Source: an uncultured Pelagibacteraceae bacterium (GTDB lineage Bacteria > Pseudomonadota > Alphaproteobacteria > Pelagibacterales > Pelagibacteraceae). From it: a DNA stretch of 36,494 nt. The translations under genes and the position numbers were made by a program. The notes under the pieces were generated by a model. That model ran no database searches and was not told the origin of the DNA. It saw only the letters and a list, made by a program, of their open reading frames with translations. Shown here piece by piece: positions 17,377 through 27,285 of this stretch. The stretch's first letter is position 1, and every line of letters starts with the position of its first letter. The stretch covers positions 1-36,494 of the forward strand of contig CABWYI010000003.1 in NCBI GenBank assembly GCA_902509725.1, read 5' to 3'.

Positions 17377-19059
17377 CCACTTCTTTTCATTTGGTTTAAG
17401 AAATTTGAATAGATTTGAGTATACTTTCATATGATAGTTGGATAAGTAACTTTTTTCATCTTTTGTAAGTTGTTTAAAATCCACTAATTCATTATCTATC
17501 GGAGCTAAAGTAAGGTTTTCAAAAGATTTTTTATTCTTTATTTTTTTCACATAAACAAGATTCTCAATTCTAATTCCGAATTTGCCTTTTTTATAAAAAC
17601 CAGGTTCATTGCTTAAAATCATTCCCTCTAACAACTTCACATTGTTGTATTTTGATATCCCTTGAGGACCTTCATGAACATTCAGAAAAAAACCAACACC
17701 ATGACCTGTGCCATGCTGATAATCAAGTTTTATTCTTTTTAGATACTTTCTCGCTCTTTTATCAATTTTACTTCCAACTTGACAATTATTAATATTAGTT
17801 GTTGCAACAGCAATATGACCTTTTAAAACTTTTGTAAAAATATCTTTAATTAATTTAGTAGGTTTTTTAAAACAAATTGTTCTTGTTATATCTGTTGTGC
17901 CATATTTATATTGTCCGCCAGAGTCACATAAAAAAATATCATTTTTTTTTAATTATTTTCGAATTTTTTTTTGATGCTCTATAATGAACAATAGCACCAT
18001 TTTCTCCACTACCAGCTATAGTATCAAAACTAGGGTATAAATAATTTTTATTTAATTTCCTAAAACTTTCTAATTTTTTTAGTGCTTCATATTCTGTTAT
18101 TTTTCTTTGATTTATTTTTTTCATCCAGTAAATAAACTTTGTTACAGCTACACCGTCTAATATATGACTATTAATCATATTGTTTATTTCTTTTTTATTT
18201 TTAATAGACTTTAAAAAATAAATTGGATCTTCTTTTTTTAGTAATTTAAATTTGTTTTTTAGAATATTTTCATAAAATAATGAGCATGTTTTACCGTCAA
18301 TTGTAATTTTTCCAAATTTTAAATTATTCAAAAATTTTTTAAAATTCTTTGGTTCTATAACATGATTTTTTTTAATTTTTTTTTCTTTAATAAGTTTTAA
18401 AGTTTTTTGTTTTTCAGCAATTATAAAAATTTTCTTTTTATCATCTAAAAGCAAATGACAATTAGGTATTGGACTATTTGGATTGTCATAACCTCTTATA
18501 TTTAGTAACCAAGCTACATTCTCAGGTGCACTAATAAATATATAATTTAATTTATTTTTTTTTAAAAATTTAACGCATTTAATTATCTTTTTTTGATAAT
18601 TTTCACCAGTAATATTATTTGAAAGTGAGTAAAAAGATTTTACAGATTTCAAATTATTCTCATAAATCTTATCAATTAAATTTGAATCAATTTTTTTAAC
18701 TTTATTATTTTTTAAAAAAAATTTTTTTATTTGCAAAGAGGTAAAAAGCTTGGGATCGAAACCTAATAAAAGGTTTTTTAAATACACTACAATTCAATAT
18801 TTTTTTATAATCTAAAATCTTAAAATTATTACCCGACTCTAATTGTGCTTGAATTGTATATCTTCCATCAACAAAAAGATAATTTCTATTTTTTAATATA
18901 ACCGCGTAACCTGCAGAACCAGTAAAGTTTGATATTATTTTTAATCGATCCTTTTTTGAATATTCTGAAAAAAACTCATCATTTTTTTGGAATTATATAG
19001 CCATCAATATCAAATTTTTTTAAATTTTTTTTTAAAATATTTAGTCTTTTTTTTATCAT
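17359..19059 (-). pseudogene. pepP: Aminopeptidase P (M24B) gene with three single-base frameshifts
   Basis: The protein would be a cytoplasmic metallopeptidase that removes residues preceding proline. Reading starts at the ATG 19057-19059, which overlaps the uvrD stop (ATGA). The frame changes at an A7 tract (18982-18988 on +), an A6 tract (18774-18779) and an A9 tract (17942-17950). Each has one A too many. Removing one A at each gives a continuous chain of about 565 residues: creatinase-type N-domain (GYIIPKNDEFFSEY, FTGSAGYAV, FVDGRYTIQA), middle (APENVAWLLNIRG), and M24 catalytic domain. All five metal ligands are present: the two Asp in CDSGGQYKYGTTDITRT, the His of GTGHGVGFF, and the Glu of LSNEPGF and IRIENLV. 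No other stops are present, so the lesions are either recent, sequencing errors, or sites of slippage. Confidence 0.85.
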
Positions 19060-21037
19060 TTAAGTCTTTTTTGATATCTAATCCAGCCGGGGCTTCTTTC
19101 TTTTTCATCTACTTCAAAATCTTGATTAAATTCAAAATCTTCTATTTCGTTTTTATTCTCATCAAAAAAAGAATTTTTCTCTAAAAATTTATCTGGTAAT
19201 TCATCTATGAATCTTGATGCCAAACTATCCATCCAATCTCCTTGATAAAATCTATTCATGGAGAACGAAATAATTGCTTTCTTTTTTGCTCTAGTAATCC
19301 CCACATATGCCAATCTTCGTTCTTCCTCCAAACCATTTTGACCTTTCTCTTCAATTGATTTTTGGTGGGGAAACAATCCTTCCTCCCACCCTGGTAAAAA
19401 AACTAAATCAAACTCCAATCCTTTTGAAGCATGCATGGTCATCATATTTATTTTATCTCCATCCCATTCTTGATCAATTGAAGTTGCTAAAGCAACATGC
19501 TCTAAAAAGCTTTCAAGAGTATCAAACTCCTTCATAGCATTTAATAGTTCTTTTAAGTTTTCAAGTCTATTTTCATTCTCAAGGTCTTTTTTATTTTTGA
19601 GCATTAAAGAGTAGCCAGATTCATCTAAAACTAGTTGCAATAACTTAACATGACTAATTTTCTTTATCTTAATATCATTTCTCCATTTGTTTAATAAATT
19701 TAAAAATGCACTTAAATTGACTTTTGTTTTTGGTTTTATTAAATCTTCCTCTAACATTTTTTTAGCAGAAACTTCTAAGCACAAAGAATTTATTTTAGAA
19801 TATTCATGAATTATTTTTAAAGTGCTCTCACCAATTGAACGTTTTGGGTTATTAATAATTCTTTCAAATGCCAAATCATCTTTTCCTTGATGTATTAATC
19901 TTAAATAGGCAACTGCATCTTTAATTTCAGCTCTTTCATAAAATTTAGTACCTCCAATAATTCGATAGGGTAAACCTATTTTTAAAAATCTTTCTTCAAA
20001 TTCTCTTGTTTGGAAAATTGCTCTTACTAAAATAGCCATGTTGTTAAGTGAGAATCTTTTTTTTATTGAATCTATCTCATCTGAAATACCTATTGCCTCA
20101 TCTTTACCGTTTTTAAAACAGTTTAATTTAATTAAATCCCCATCCTCTGACATTGATATAAGTGTTTTCCCAACTCTATTTTGATTATTGGAAATTAAAT
20201 TTGAAGCAACAGATAGAATATTTTGAGTCGATCTATAATTTTGTTCAAGTCTTATAACCTTAGTATTATCATATATTTTATCAAATTCTAAAAAATTTCT
20301 TATTTCAGCTCCTCTCCAACTATAAATTGATTGATCATCATCACCCACACAACAAATATTCATATTTTTTTTGGCGAGTAAGTTTAACCATTTACTTTGA
20401 ATAAAGTTTGTATCTTGGTATTCATCTACCAAAATATATTTAAAATTTTTTGAATATATTTCTCTGATATCAGAATTTTTTTCAAGTATTTTTACAGTAT
20501 GTAAAATTAAGTCTCCAAAATCACATGAGTTTAAATCTATAAGTTTTTGTTGATATATTTTATAAATTGGTAAAATCCTTTATTTTTCCATCTGTCAATT
20601 ATAGCAAGAATAAATTTTGGTCCTAATTGTTTGACATCTATATTTTCAGCTTTGCAGATATTCTTTATTAATCTAACTTGATCATCAGTATCTATTATAG
20701 TAAAATTTGAATTTAAATTAACAGCTGATGAATGTTTTCGTAAAAGTTTTGCACAAATTGAGTGAAAGGTTCCAAGCCATGATAATCCCGTGGCTGTTGA
20801 GCCAAGTATTTTGCTGACTCTATTTTGCATTTCATTTGCAGCTTTATTAGTAAAAGTCACAGCAAGGATCTGATTTGGAAAAGCTTTTTTTTGATAAATT
20901 ATATTAGCTATTCTTGTGGTTAAAACTCTTGTTTTGCCAGATCCAGCTCCCGCAACAATAAGTAGAGGCCCGTCCAGGTGCATAATTGCCTCTTTTTGGG
21001 GCTTATTTAATCCTTTTAAAAAATCAGAGTTTACCAT
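19056..21037 (-). pseudogene. uvrD: UvrD/PcrA-family DNA helicase gene with one frameshift
   Basis: Superfamily 1 helicase for nucleotide-excision and mismatch repair. The 5' part (start 21037) encodes LNKPQKEAIMHLDGP, the Walker A AGAGSGKTRVLTTR, VTFTNKAANEM and GTFHSICAKLLR. The frame breaks at a short T tract (20572-20575 on +), where one T is missing (GGATTTTACC, whose correct frame needs five T). After it the chain resumes as LPIYKIYQQKLIDL, SCDFGDLIL, Walker B ILVDEYQDTN, GDDDQSIYSWRGA, the LEQNYRS motif, MTMHASKGLEFD and GITRAKK, down to the stop. A repaired protein would be about 660 residues, normal for the family. The gene overlaps pepP by 4 bases. Real inactivation, low-coverage error and slippage cannot be separated from sequence alone. 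Confidence 0.88.
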
Positions 21038-21071
21038 TTATAATTTTTTAATATAAGTTGTGCCATTATTT

Positions 21072-22562
21072 ATGAGCAAACATAATATATTACTAAAAAA
21101 AATTAAGAAACAATTCATATCAATAAATGATTCAATAGAAAGCTATTTTAATGGGCTAAAGTTTCTCATTAAAAATTTTAAGAAATTTAAATTACACACT
21201 AATAACAAAGCTTTTTTAGTTGGGGCCGTTGTTTTCATTTCAACTTTGGCATATTTTTTGATGCCTACAGTTTACAATAAAAAGATTATTCAAGAAAAAA
21301 TAGAGAATCAGATTTTAGATAAGTTTAATGTGAATATTGAATTTAATCAAAAAATTAAATATGGATTATTTCCAAAACCTCATTTTTACTCAAACAACCT
21401 TTCAATCATTCAAGATAAAAAAAAAATTGCTAATATCAAAAAATTTAGAATTTATATTTCATTTAATAAGTTACTATCTATTAATAATGTATATGTAAGA
21501 GATGTTATATTGTCAGGCACTGACTTTAATCTTAACAGGGAAAATATAAATTTTTTTAAAAATCTTCTTACAACTAAACCCAATGAAGATAGATTTATCG
21601 TTAAAAAGAGCAATATCTTTTATAAAAATTTTAGTGATGAAACTTTGTTTTTAAGTAAAATTGATAATTTCAAATTTTTTTATGATTACAAAAATTTAGA
21701 TAATGTTTTAATTTCAAAAAATGAAGCTTTCAAAATTCCGTTTATCCTTAAAATAAAAAATAAAAGACTTAATAAAGAATTACTTTTTTCTTTAAACGCT
21801 AGAAAGTTAAGATTAATTTTGGAAAATAAAACAGACTATAATGAGACTATTAAAAAAGGTTTTGTGGATGTTTCATTCATTAATAAAAACACACTCATCG
21901 ATTATCAACTAAATAAAGATTCACTCAAATTTACATCTAAAGATAGATATTTATCTTATAATGGAAAAATTGATTTTAAACCTTTTTATTTTGTGGCAAA
22001 TTTTAATTATGATAATTTGAATACTAAAAATTTATTCCAGGAAGACTCAATCTTATCAGAATTTATTAGATCAGAAATATTGAATAACAGAAATCTTAAT
22101 ATGAATTTAAATTTAAATGCAAAAAATATACTTAATATTAATGATTTGAATAATCTATTTTTAAGAATTGGTATATCCCAGGGCAATATTGGACTTTCAA
22201 ATTCAAAAGTAATGTGGAATGATGATATAGAGATTACCTTAAAAGAAAGCTATCTCAATTATGATAAAGAAGATATTAAACTTGTAGGTAGAGCAAGAGT
22301 CGATTTTAAAAGGTTTAATAATTTTTACAGTTCTTTTCAAATTAAAAAAAAGAATAGAAAAGAAATAGAAAAATTTGAGATTGATTTTGTTTATAATATA
22401 ACACAAAAAAAGATAAATTTTGATAATTCTTTAATCGATAATAAGAGCAGTAAAAAAGTAGATAAATTTATTCAGGAATTTAATTTTGAAAATAAAAAGT
22501 TTATGAATAAAATAATTATTAAAAATTTTGTAAATAATCTTTTTACAGCTTACGCAGGATAG
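21072..22562 (+). CDS. AsmA-like envelope protein with one N-terminal membrane segment
   Basis: About 496 residues, with a basic cytoplasmic N-terminus, one membrane segment (about residues 47-65 from the ATG) and a long periplasmic part rich in beta strands. The stretch after the membrane anchor (IENQILDKFNVNIEF, then IKYGLFPKPHFYSNNLSI) has the pattern that opens AsmA-family domains, in which a strand with a proline-rich turn follows the anchor. AsmA-like proteins are bridge-like lipid transfer or outer-membrane homeostasis factors, which is as far as the function can be taken. I chose ATG 21072; a GTG at 21060 is in frame. It is divergent from uvrD with only 34 bp between starts, and its 3' end overlaps fumC by 13 bp. 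Confidence 0.65.
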   Translation: MSKHNILLKKIKKQFISINDSIESYFNGLKFLIKNFKKFKLHTNNKAFLVGAVVFISTLAYFLMPTVYNKKIIQEKIENQILDKFNVNIEFNQKIKYGLFPKPHFYSNNLSIIQDKKKIANIKKFRIYISFNKLLSINNVYVRDVILSGTDFNLNRENINFFKNLLTTKPNEDRFIVKKSNIFYKNFSDETLFLSKIDNFKFFYDYKNLDNVLISKNEAFKIPFILKIKNKRLNKELLFSLNARKLRLILENKTDYNETIKKGFVDVSFINKNTLIDYQLNKDSLKFTSKDRYLSYNGKIDFKPFYFVANFNYDNLNTKNLFQEDSILSEFIRSEILNNRNLNMNLNLNAKNILNINDLNNLFLRIGISQGNIGLSNSKVMWNDDIEITLKESYLNYDKEDIKLVGRARVDFKRFNNFYSSFQIKKKNRKEIEKFEIDFVYNITQKKINFDNSLIDNKSSKKVDKFIQEFNFENKKFMNKIIIKNFVNNLFTAYAG

Positions 22563-23938
22563 ATCATTTTCTTTGGGTTAACAATTTTATCGTAGTCTCT
22601 CTCGTTGATTAAACCTGTCTTGAGTGCTTCAGTTTTTAAAGTTGTTTTATTTTTTAGTGCAGACTTTGCTATTTTTGCTGCATTATCATAACCAATTTTT
22701 GGCGCCAAAGCAGTTACAAGCATCAAAGAATTGTCCAGGTAATTTTTTATGATATTTTTATCAGCCTTTAAGCCTCGTATGCAATACAAACCAAAATTTC
22801 TAGAGCTGTCTGCTAATAGATCTATTGATTGTAAAATATTATGTGCAATTAAAGGTTTGAAAACATTTAATTCAAAATGACCATGCGAACCAGCCATAGT
22901 AATACCATTATGATTACCTATAACTTTAACACAAACCATCGTAACCGCCTCTGACTGTGTTGGATTCACTTTGCCAGGCATAATTGAAGAACCAGGTTCG
23001 TTAGCTGGTAAAATTAATTCACCATATCCAGCTCTTGGACCAGATCCTAAAAATCTAATATCATTTGCGATTTTCATTAGACAAACCGCTGTTGTATTGA
23101 GTGTTCCAGAAAAATTTACAATTTCATCATGTGCAGCAAGTGCAGCAAATTTATTTTTTGTTGGTTTAAAAGGAAGTTTTGTGATTTTTTTAATTTCGTT
23201 AATTATTTTTTTGTCGAAACCTTTTTTACTATTAATACCAGTGCCTACCGCAGTACCACCTTGGGCAAGTGAATATATTTCATTTAAACCATTTTTAATT
23301 CTTGATATGCAATCCTCCAGTTGAGACTGATATCCAGAAAATTCTTGGCCTAAAGATAGCGGAGTTGCATCTTGTAAATGGGTTCTTCCAACTTTTATTA
23401 TATTCTTAAATTTAGAAACTTTCTTTTTTATTTCTTTATTTAACAACTCAAGTGCTGGTAAAAGCTTATTTTTAGTTTCAATTACAATTGCAATATGCAT
23501 TGCTGTTGGAAAAACATCATTAGTAGATTGAGATTTGTTCACATGATCATTTGGATGGACTGGTTTTTTTGAACCTTTTTTTCCGCCTAAAATTTCAATA
23601 GCTCTATTTGCTATAACTTCATTAACATTCATATTAGTTTGAGTTCCCGATCCTGTTTGCCAAACTTTCAGTGGAAAGTGTTCATTTAATTTTCCAGATA
23701 TTACTTCATTAGATGCTTTTATAATTGCTTTGGATATGTTTGGTAAAATTTGTTTTTCTTTTACATGAACTATTGCAGCTGCTTTTTTTACAATAGCTAT
23801 AGATTTTATAAGAATCGGTCTTACTAAAAATTCTCCTATATCAAAATATTTTTTTGATCTTTGGGTTGATGCACCCCAATATTTATCATCTGGAACACTG
23901 ATTTTTCCAATGCTATCGAATTCTTTTCTTAATTTCAT
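22550..23938 (-). CDS. fumC: Class II fumarate hydratase
   Basis: Iron-independent fumarase interconverting fumarate and malate in the TCA cycle. It is 462 residues. Signatures: KYWGASTQRS at the N-terminus, WQTGSGTQTNMNVNEV, HPNDHVNKSQSTNDVFPTA, KVGRTHLQDATPLSLGQEF, and the mobile catalytic loop GSSIMPGKVNPTQSE. The order and length are those of FumC. The GSGTQTNMN form favours fumarase over aspartase or argininosuccinate lyase. Transcribed divergently from the MazG-like gene with a 65-bp AT-rich gap. Confidence 0.97.
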   Translation of the reverse strand: MKLRKEFDSIGKISVPDDKYWGASTQRSKKYFDIGEFLVRPILIKSIAIVKKAAAIVHVKEKQILPNISKAIIKASNEVISGKLNEHFPLKVWQTGSGTQTNMNVNEVIANRAIEILGGKKGSKKPVHPNDHVNKSQSTNDVFPTAMHIAIVIETKNKLLPALELLNKEIKKKVSKFKNIIKVGRTHLQDATPLSLGQEFSGYQSQLEDCISRIKNGLNEIYSLAQGGTAVGTGINSKKGFDKKIINEIKKITKLPFKPTKNKFAALAAHDEIVNFSGTLNTTAVCLMKIANDIRFLGSGPRAGYGELILPANEPGSSIMPGKVNPTQSEAVTMVCVKVIGNHNGITMAGSHGHFELNVFKPLIAHNILQSIDLLADSSRNFGLYCIRGLKADKNIIKNYLDNSLMLVTALAPKIGYDNAAKIAKSALKNKTTLKTEALKTGLINERDYDKIVNPKKMIYPA

Positions 23939-24003
23939 GAATATTTTTCTTAAAGTATATACAATAAATATATATTAATTTTATTTAAACATACAGGAGC
24001 AAA

Positions 24004-24375
24004 ATGACAAATTTCAATAAAGTAGGAACTTTCATGAAAACTTTTGGCCAAGAAGTCAAAACAAAACCTTCTTTTAGCACAGATAAGATTAATAAGCTTA
24101 GGCTTGATCTAATAAAAGAAGAACTTAGCGAACTTACAGAGGCGATGAATAATAAAGATTTATTAGAGGTTGCCGACGCATTAACTGATATCCTTTATGT
24201 TACTTATGGAGCAGGACATGCTTTTGGCATTAATTTAGATAAATGTTTTGAAGAGGTACAAAATTCAAATATGAGTAAATTAGATGATAACGGTAAGCCG
24301 ATTTATAATGAAGGTGGTAAGGTAATGAAGGGTCCAAAGTATTTCAAGCCCAATCTTTCAAAATTTGTTAGCTGA
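24004..24375 (+). CDS. MazG-like / PRA-PH-type nucleotide pyrophosphohydrolase
   Basis: A small all-alpha protein of 123 residues. The metal-binding pattern of the MazG/phosphoribosyl-ATP pyrophosphohydrolase superfamily is plain: KEELSELTEAM followed about ten residues later by EVADALTDILYVTYGAGHA (ExxE and ExxD). Such enzymes split pyrophosphate from NTPs or damaged nucleotides. The substrate cannot be named from sequence, and with no histidine genes around, a HisE role is not suggested. The C-terminal YFKPNLSKF block is common in this subfamily. A good Shine-Dalgarno sequence (AGGAG) lies 6 nt before the ATG. Its stop is one base from the end of the convergent nadC. Confidence 0.85.
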   Translation: MTNFNKVGTFMKTFGQEVKTKPSFSTDKINKLRLDLIKEELSELTEAMNNKDLLEVADALTDILYVTYGAGHAFGINLDKCFEEVQNSNMSKLDDNGKPIYNEGGKVMKGPKYFKPNLSKFVS

Positions 24376-24376
24376 T

Positions 24377-25210
24377 TTAAATTTCTAATTTAAAATCTAT
24401 TGCAGGAGCGCTATGAGTAATGTTTCCAACAGAAATTCTATTTACCCCTGTCGCAGCAACTGATTTAACAGTTTTAAGATTTATATTTCCCGAAGCTTCT
24501 GTTTCATGATATTTTTTTACAAGCCTTACACAAGCTCTTAAATTTTTAATACTCATATTATCTAACAAAACAGTCTCAAATTTAAGACCAATTATTTCTT
24601 TCAATTGTTTTAAATTATCTATCTCAACAGTAATTTTTTTTCCTCTCTTATTTTTAATGGCTAAAAGAACCAATTCTCTTAAACTAGAACTAGCAATATG
24701 ATTATCTTTAATCAAAAATTCATCACTTAGATTAAATCTATGATTAGTACCTCCTCCTAATTTAACTGCATATTTTTGAATGACTCTATAATTTGGAATA
24801 GTTTTTCTAGTACAACAAACTTTACATTTTTTTCCTGCTAATTTAACAAACTGATTTGTTCTTGTAGCTATGCCAGAAATATGAGATAAAAAATTTATAG
24901 CAACTCTTTCTGCAATTAATATAGAACTAGCTTTACCTTTTATTATCGCAACTAAAGAATTCTTTTTAACACAAGATCCATCTTTTATTTTTTCAATAAA
25001 TTTAACTTTTTTATCCACTTGAATGAAAGTATTTTTTGCAAAACTTAAACCTGCAACAACTGCATTTTGATTAGAGATTAATTTTGCAGTAATAATTTTA
25101 TCATTATCCAACAAACTAGTGGTAACGTCTCCATGCGGGTATAAATCCTCAGTTAAAGCGAGTTTAACTCGATCTTTAATAAAATTTTCACTTAATTTAA
25201 TTTGAGACAC
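24377..25210 (-). CDS. nadC: NadC, quinolinate phosphoribosyltransferase
   Basis: Converts quinolinate and PRPP to nicotinate mononucleotide with decarboxylation, in de novo NAD synthesis. The 277 residues show LTEDLYPHGDVTT near the N-terminus, AERVAINFLSHISGIAT, CTRKTIPNYRVIQKYAV, GGGTNHRFNLSDEFLIKDNHI, and the C-terminal AATGVNRISVG phosphate-binding strand. The start is GTG at 25210, 6 nt after the nadA stop, and it gives the standard N-terminus. Co-transcribed with nadA. Confidence 0.96.
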   Translation of the reverse strand: MSQIKLSENFIKDRVKLALTEDLYPHGDVTTSLLDNDKIITAKLISNQNAVVAGLSFAKNTFIQVDKKVKFIEKIKDGSCVKKNSLVAIIKGKASSILIAERVAINFLSHISGIATRTNQFVKLAGKKCKVCCTRKTIPNYRVIQKYAVKLGGGTNHRFNLSDEFLIKDNHIASSSLRELVLLAIKNKRGKKITVEIDNLKQLKEIIGLKFETVLLDNMSIKNLRACVRLVKKYHETEASGNINLKTVKSVAATGVNRISVGNITHSAPAIDFKLEI

Positions 25211-25216
25211 AAAAAA

Positions 25217-26206
25217 CTATCTACCAATAGCTACCATTTTTTCTACCGAGAGTCTGGCTCTATTGATTGTCTTTTCATCCATAATAATTTCTCCAGTTTC
25301 ATTTTCTAAACAATCAAGAATTTTTGGTAAGGTAATTTTTTTCATATGAGGGCACATGTTACATGGTCTGATAAACTCAACATTGGGGTTTTCAACTTGA
25401 ATATTATCACTCATAGAACATTCGGTAACCATCATAACTTTCTTTGGTTGGTTATCTTTTACATAATTAATCATTCCTGATGTTGATCCAGCAAAGTCAC
25501 TAGCTTTAATTACCTCAGGAGGGCATTCTGGATGAGCAATAATTTTTATCCCAGGATTATTTTTTCTAATATTGTTTATCTCACTTTCGTTAAATTGATC
25601 ATGAACTACACAAATTCCCTTCCAAGAAATAATTTCAACATCTGTTTGAGAGGCAACATATTTTGCAAGATAATCATCAGGTAAAAAGATTACTTTTTTT
25701 ACTCCAAGTGATTTTACAATTTTAACTGCATTTGCAGAGGTGCAACAAACATCAGTTTCAGCTTTAACATCTGCTGAAGTATTAACATAAGAAACAACGG
25801 GAACGCCTGGATATTTTTCTTTTAATAATCTTACATCTTTACCAGTAATTGATGACGAAAGAGAACAGCCAGCCTTCATGTCAGGTAATAAAACTTTTTT
25901 ATTTGGGCTCATCAATTTTGCGGTTTCAGCCATAAAATGTACCCCTGCCATTATAATAATATCCGCAGAAGTTTTTGAAGCCTCCACTGCAAGTGCTAAA
26001 GAGTCAGCTGAAAAATCAGCGATACCATGATAAATTTCCGGTGTTTGATAATTGTGAGCTAGAATGACAGCATTCTTTTCTTTTTTGAGCTGATTAATTT
26101 TATGAATATATGGAGCATGTATTGACCATTCAATCTCAGGCATAACCTTTGAGATCTTTTGGTAAATAGGATCAGTTGCTTTTTTTACTTCTTGATTAAA
26201 TTCCAT
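25217..26206 (-). CDS. nadA: NadA, quinolinate synthase (4Fe-4S)
   Basis: Condenses iminoaspartate with dihydroxyacetone phosphate to quinolinate. The 329-residue protein carries the family motifs ILAHNYQTPEI, FSADSLALA, GVHFMAETAKLMSPNK, HPECPPEV and GSTSGMINYV. The three Cys expected to bind the iron-sulfur cluster are present, in KAGCSLSSS, TDVCCTSANA and PCNMCPHM. The iminoaspartate source (nadB or aspartate dehydrogenase) is not in this window. It is the first gene of a two-gene unit with nadC and is divergent from the tRNA-Leu gene across 57 bp. Confidence 0.96.
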   Translation of the reverse strand: MEFNQEVKKATDPIYQKISKVMPEIEWSIHAPYIHKINQLKKEKNAVILAHNYQTPEIYHGIADFSADSLALAVEASKTSADIIIMAGVHFMAETAKLMSPNKKVLLPDMKAGCSLSSSITGKDVRLLKEKYPGVPVVSYVNTSADVKAETDVCCTSANAVKIVKSLGVKKVIFLPDDYLAKYVASQTDVEIISWKGICVVHDQFNESEINNIRKNNPGIKIIAHPECPPEVIKASDFAGSTSGMINYVKDNQPKKVMMVTECSMSDNIQVENPNVEFIRPCNMCPHMKKITLPKILDCLENETGEIIMDEKTINRARLSVEKMVAIGR

Positions 26207-26263
26207 AACTAAAATTTATCAATTTGAAACCTACTTGTCATTGATTTAATGTGGGTCATATTT

Positions 26264-26349
26264 GCGGCCATGCTGAAATTGGTAGACAGGCACGGTTGAG
26301 GGCCGTGTGGACCAAGTCCATGAGAGTTCGAGTCTCTCTGGCCGCACCA
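26264..26349 (+). tRNA. tRNA-Leu (anticodon GAG), CCA encoded
   Basis: Folds as a class II tRNA with a long variable arm. The acceptor 5' strand GCGGCCA (26264-26270) pairs with TGGCCGC (26339-26345), followed by discriminator A and an encoded CCA. The anticodon stem CACGG/CCGTG encloses the loop TTGAGGG, giving anticodon GAG at 26298-26300, which reads CUC and CUU leucine codons. The T loop GTTCGAG is present. The long variable arm and discriminator A fit leucine. It lies between the nadA start and the ygfZ stop. Confidence 0.96.
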
Positions 26350-26354
26350 AAAAC

Positions 26355-27242
26355 TTAAATCTTTAGCCATTCAGGAATGAATATTTTAAAGGATCCATCT
26401 TTACTTTTAAATATGGAGTTTTTATCAAAATTTTCATTTAAATATTTTATTAATGCAAATGGATAATCTTCATTAATAAGAACTTTTCCAATTTCAACAT
26501 CATTATAGTATATCTTTTCATCTTCAAAAAGTTTTCCATTAATGATCTCAATTGGTAATAATCTTTTTGAAAGTTTATTTTTTAACTTAATTCTAGCAGT
26601 ATTCTCTTGGCCAACATAACATCCTTTTTTAAAGTCAATACCATTAAGTTCTTCAAAATTACACTCAATTCCAAATAGTTTATTTTTTAACTTATTTAAA
26701 TTTTTTGGAACTATACCGAGTTTGTGACTATGATTATGATAATTTTCAATTTTATCGTTTTTTAAATCAAGTTTTTTTAAAGATAAATAAAGTTTTTCTA
26801 AATTTATTATAATTCTCGCGCCTAAATTTTTATTTCTAGGATCTAATAAGATTGGATCTTCTCTGTATTTAAAAGTAAAACCCAGAATATCTTTAGAGCC
26901 TACAATAGATAAATATTTTTCATACCCAAAACTAGCGACCACAAACTCATTACTTAAATTGAGAATTTCTACTTTTGCTCTGATTTTATATAAATTGAGT
27001 TGTTTAAATATTTCTTCTGACTGAGATTTTTCACAATCAATAAAATAGCCAGACTTATGTTTTACAAATAAGAATTCATATAAAAATTTACCCTGGGGAG
27101 TAAATAAAGAGGCAAAACAACTAGAATTTTCAGAGACCTTATTTATGTCATTACTGATTAGATTTTGAAGAAAATCTTTGGCATCTGTACCATTGATATA
27201 CAGTATTGCCCTATCTTTTAATATGTAAACATTATTATTCAT
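26355..27242 (-). CDS. ygfZ: YgfZ/GcvT-like folate-binding protein
   Basis: Tetrahydrofolate-binding protein of the aminomethyltransferase fold that supports iron-sulfur cluster enzymes. About 295 residues. The diagnostic YgfZ signature KGCYVGQE is present in the last third. The N-terminal GTDAKDFLQNLISNDI and LFTPQGKFLYEFLF match the family. I chose the ATG at 27242. The frame can be extended to 27305, but that would overlap the divergent dihydroorotase start and adds no conserved sequence. In SAR11-like genomes this is a typical lone gene. Its 43-bp gap to the next gene must hold both promoters. Confidence 0.92.
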   Translation of the reverse strand: MNNNVYILKDRAILYINGTDAKDFLQNLISNDINKVSENSSCFASLFTPQGKFLYEFLFVKHKSGYFIDCEKSQSEEIFKQLNLYKIRAKVEILNLSNEFVVASFGYEKYLSIVGSKDILGFTFKYREDPILLDPRNKNLGARIIINLEKLYLSLKKLDLKNDKIENYHNHSHKLGIVPKNLNKLKNKLFGIECNFEELNGIDFKKGCYVGQENTARIKLKNKLSKRLLPIEIINGKLFEDEKIYYNDVEIGKVLINEDYPFALIKYLNENFDKNSIFKSKDGSFKIFIPEWLKI

Positions 27243-27285
27243 ATTTGATTGAAACTTAATTATAATATAATAACTTTTCTTAAAA

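Noticed and set aside
17640..17700. A further frameshift in pepP near the GTGHGVGFF motif.
   Set aside because: Recounting the seven-T tract on the minus strand shows the frame continues correctly into NVHEGPQG.
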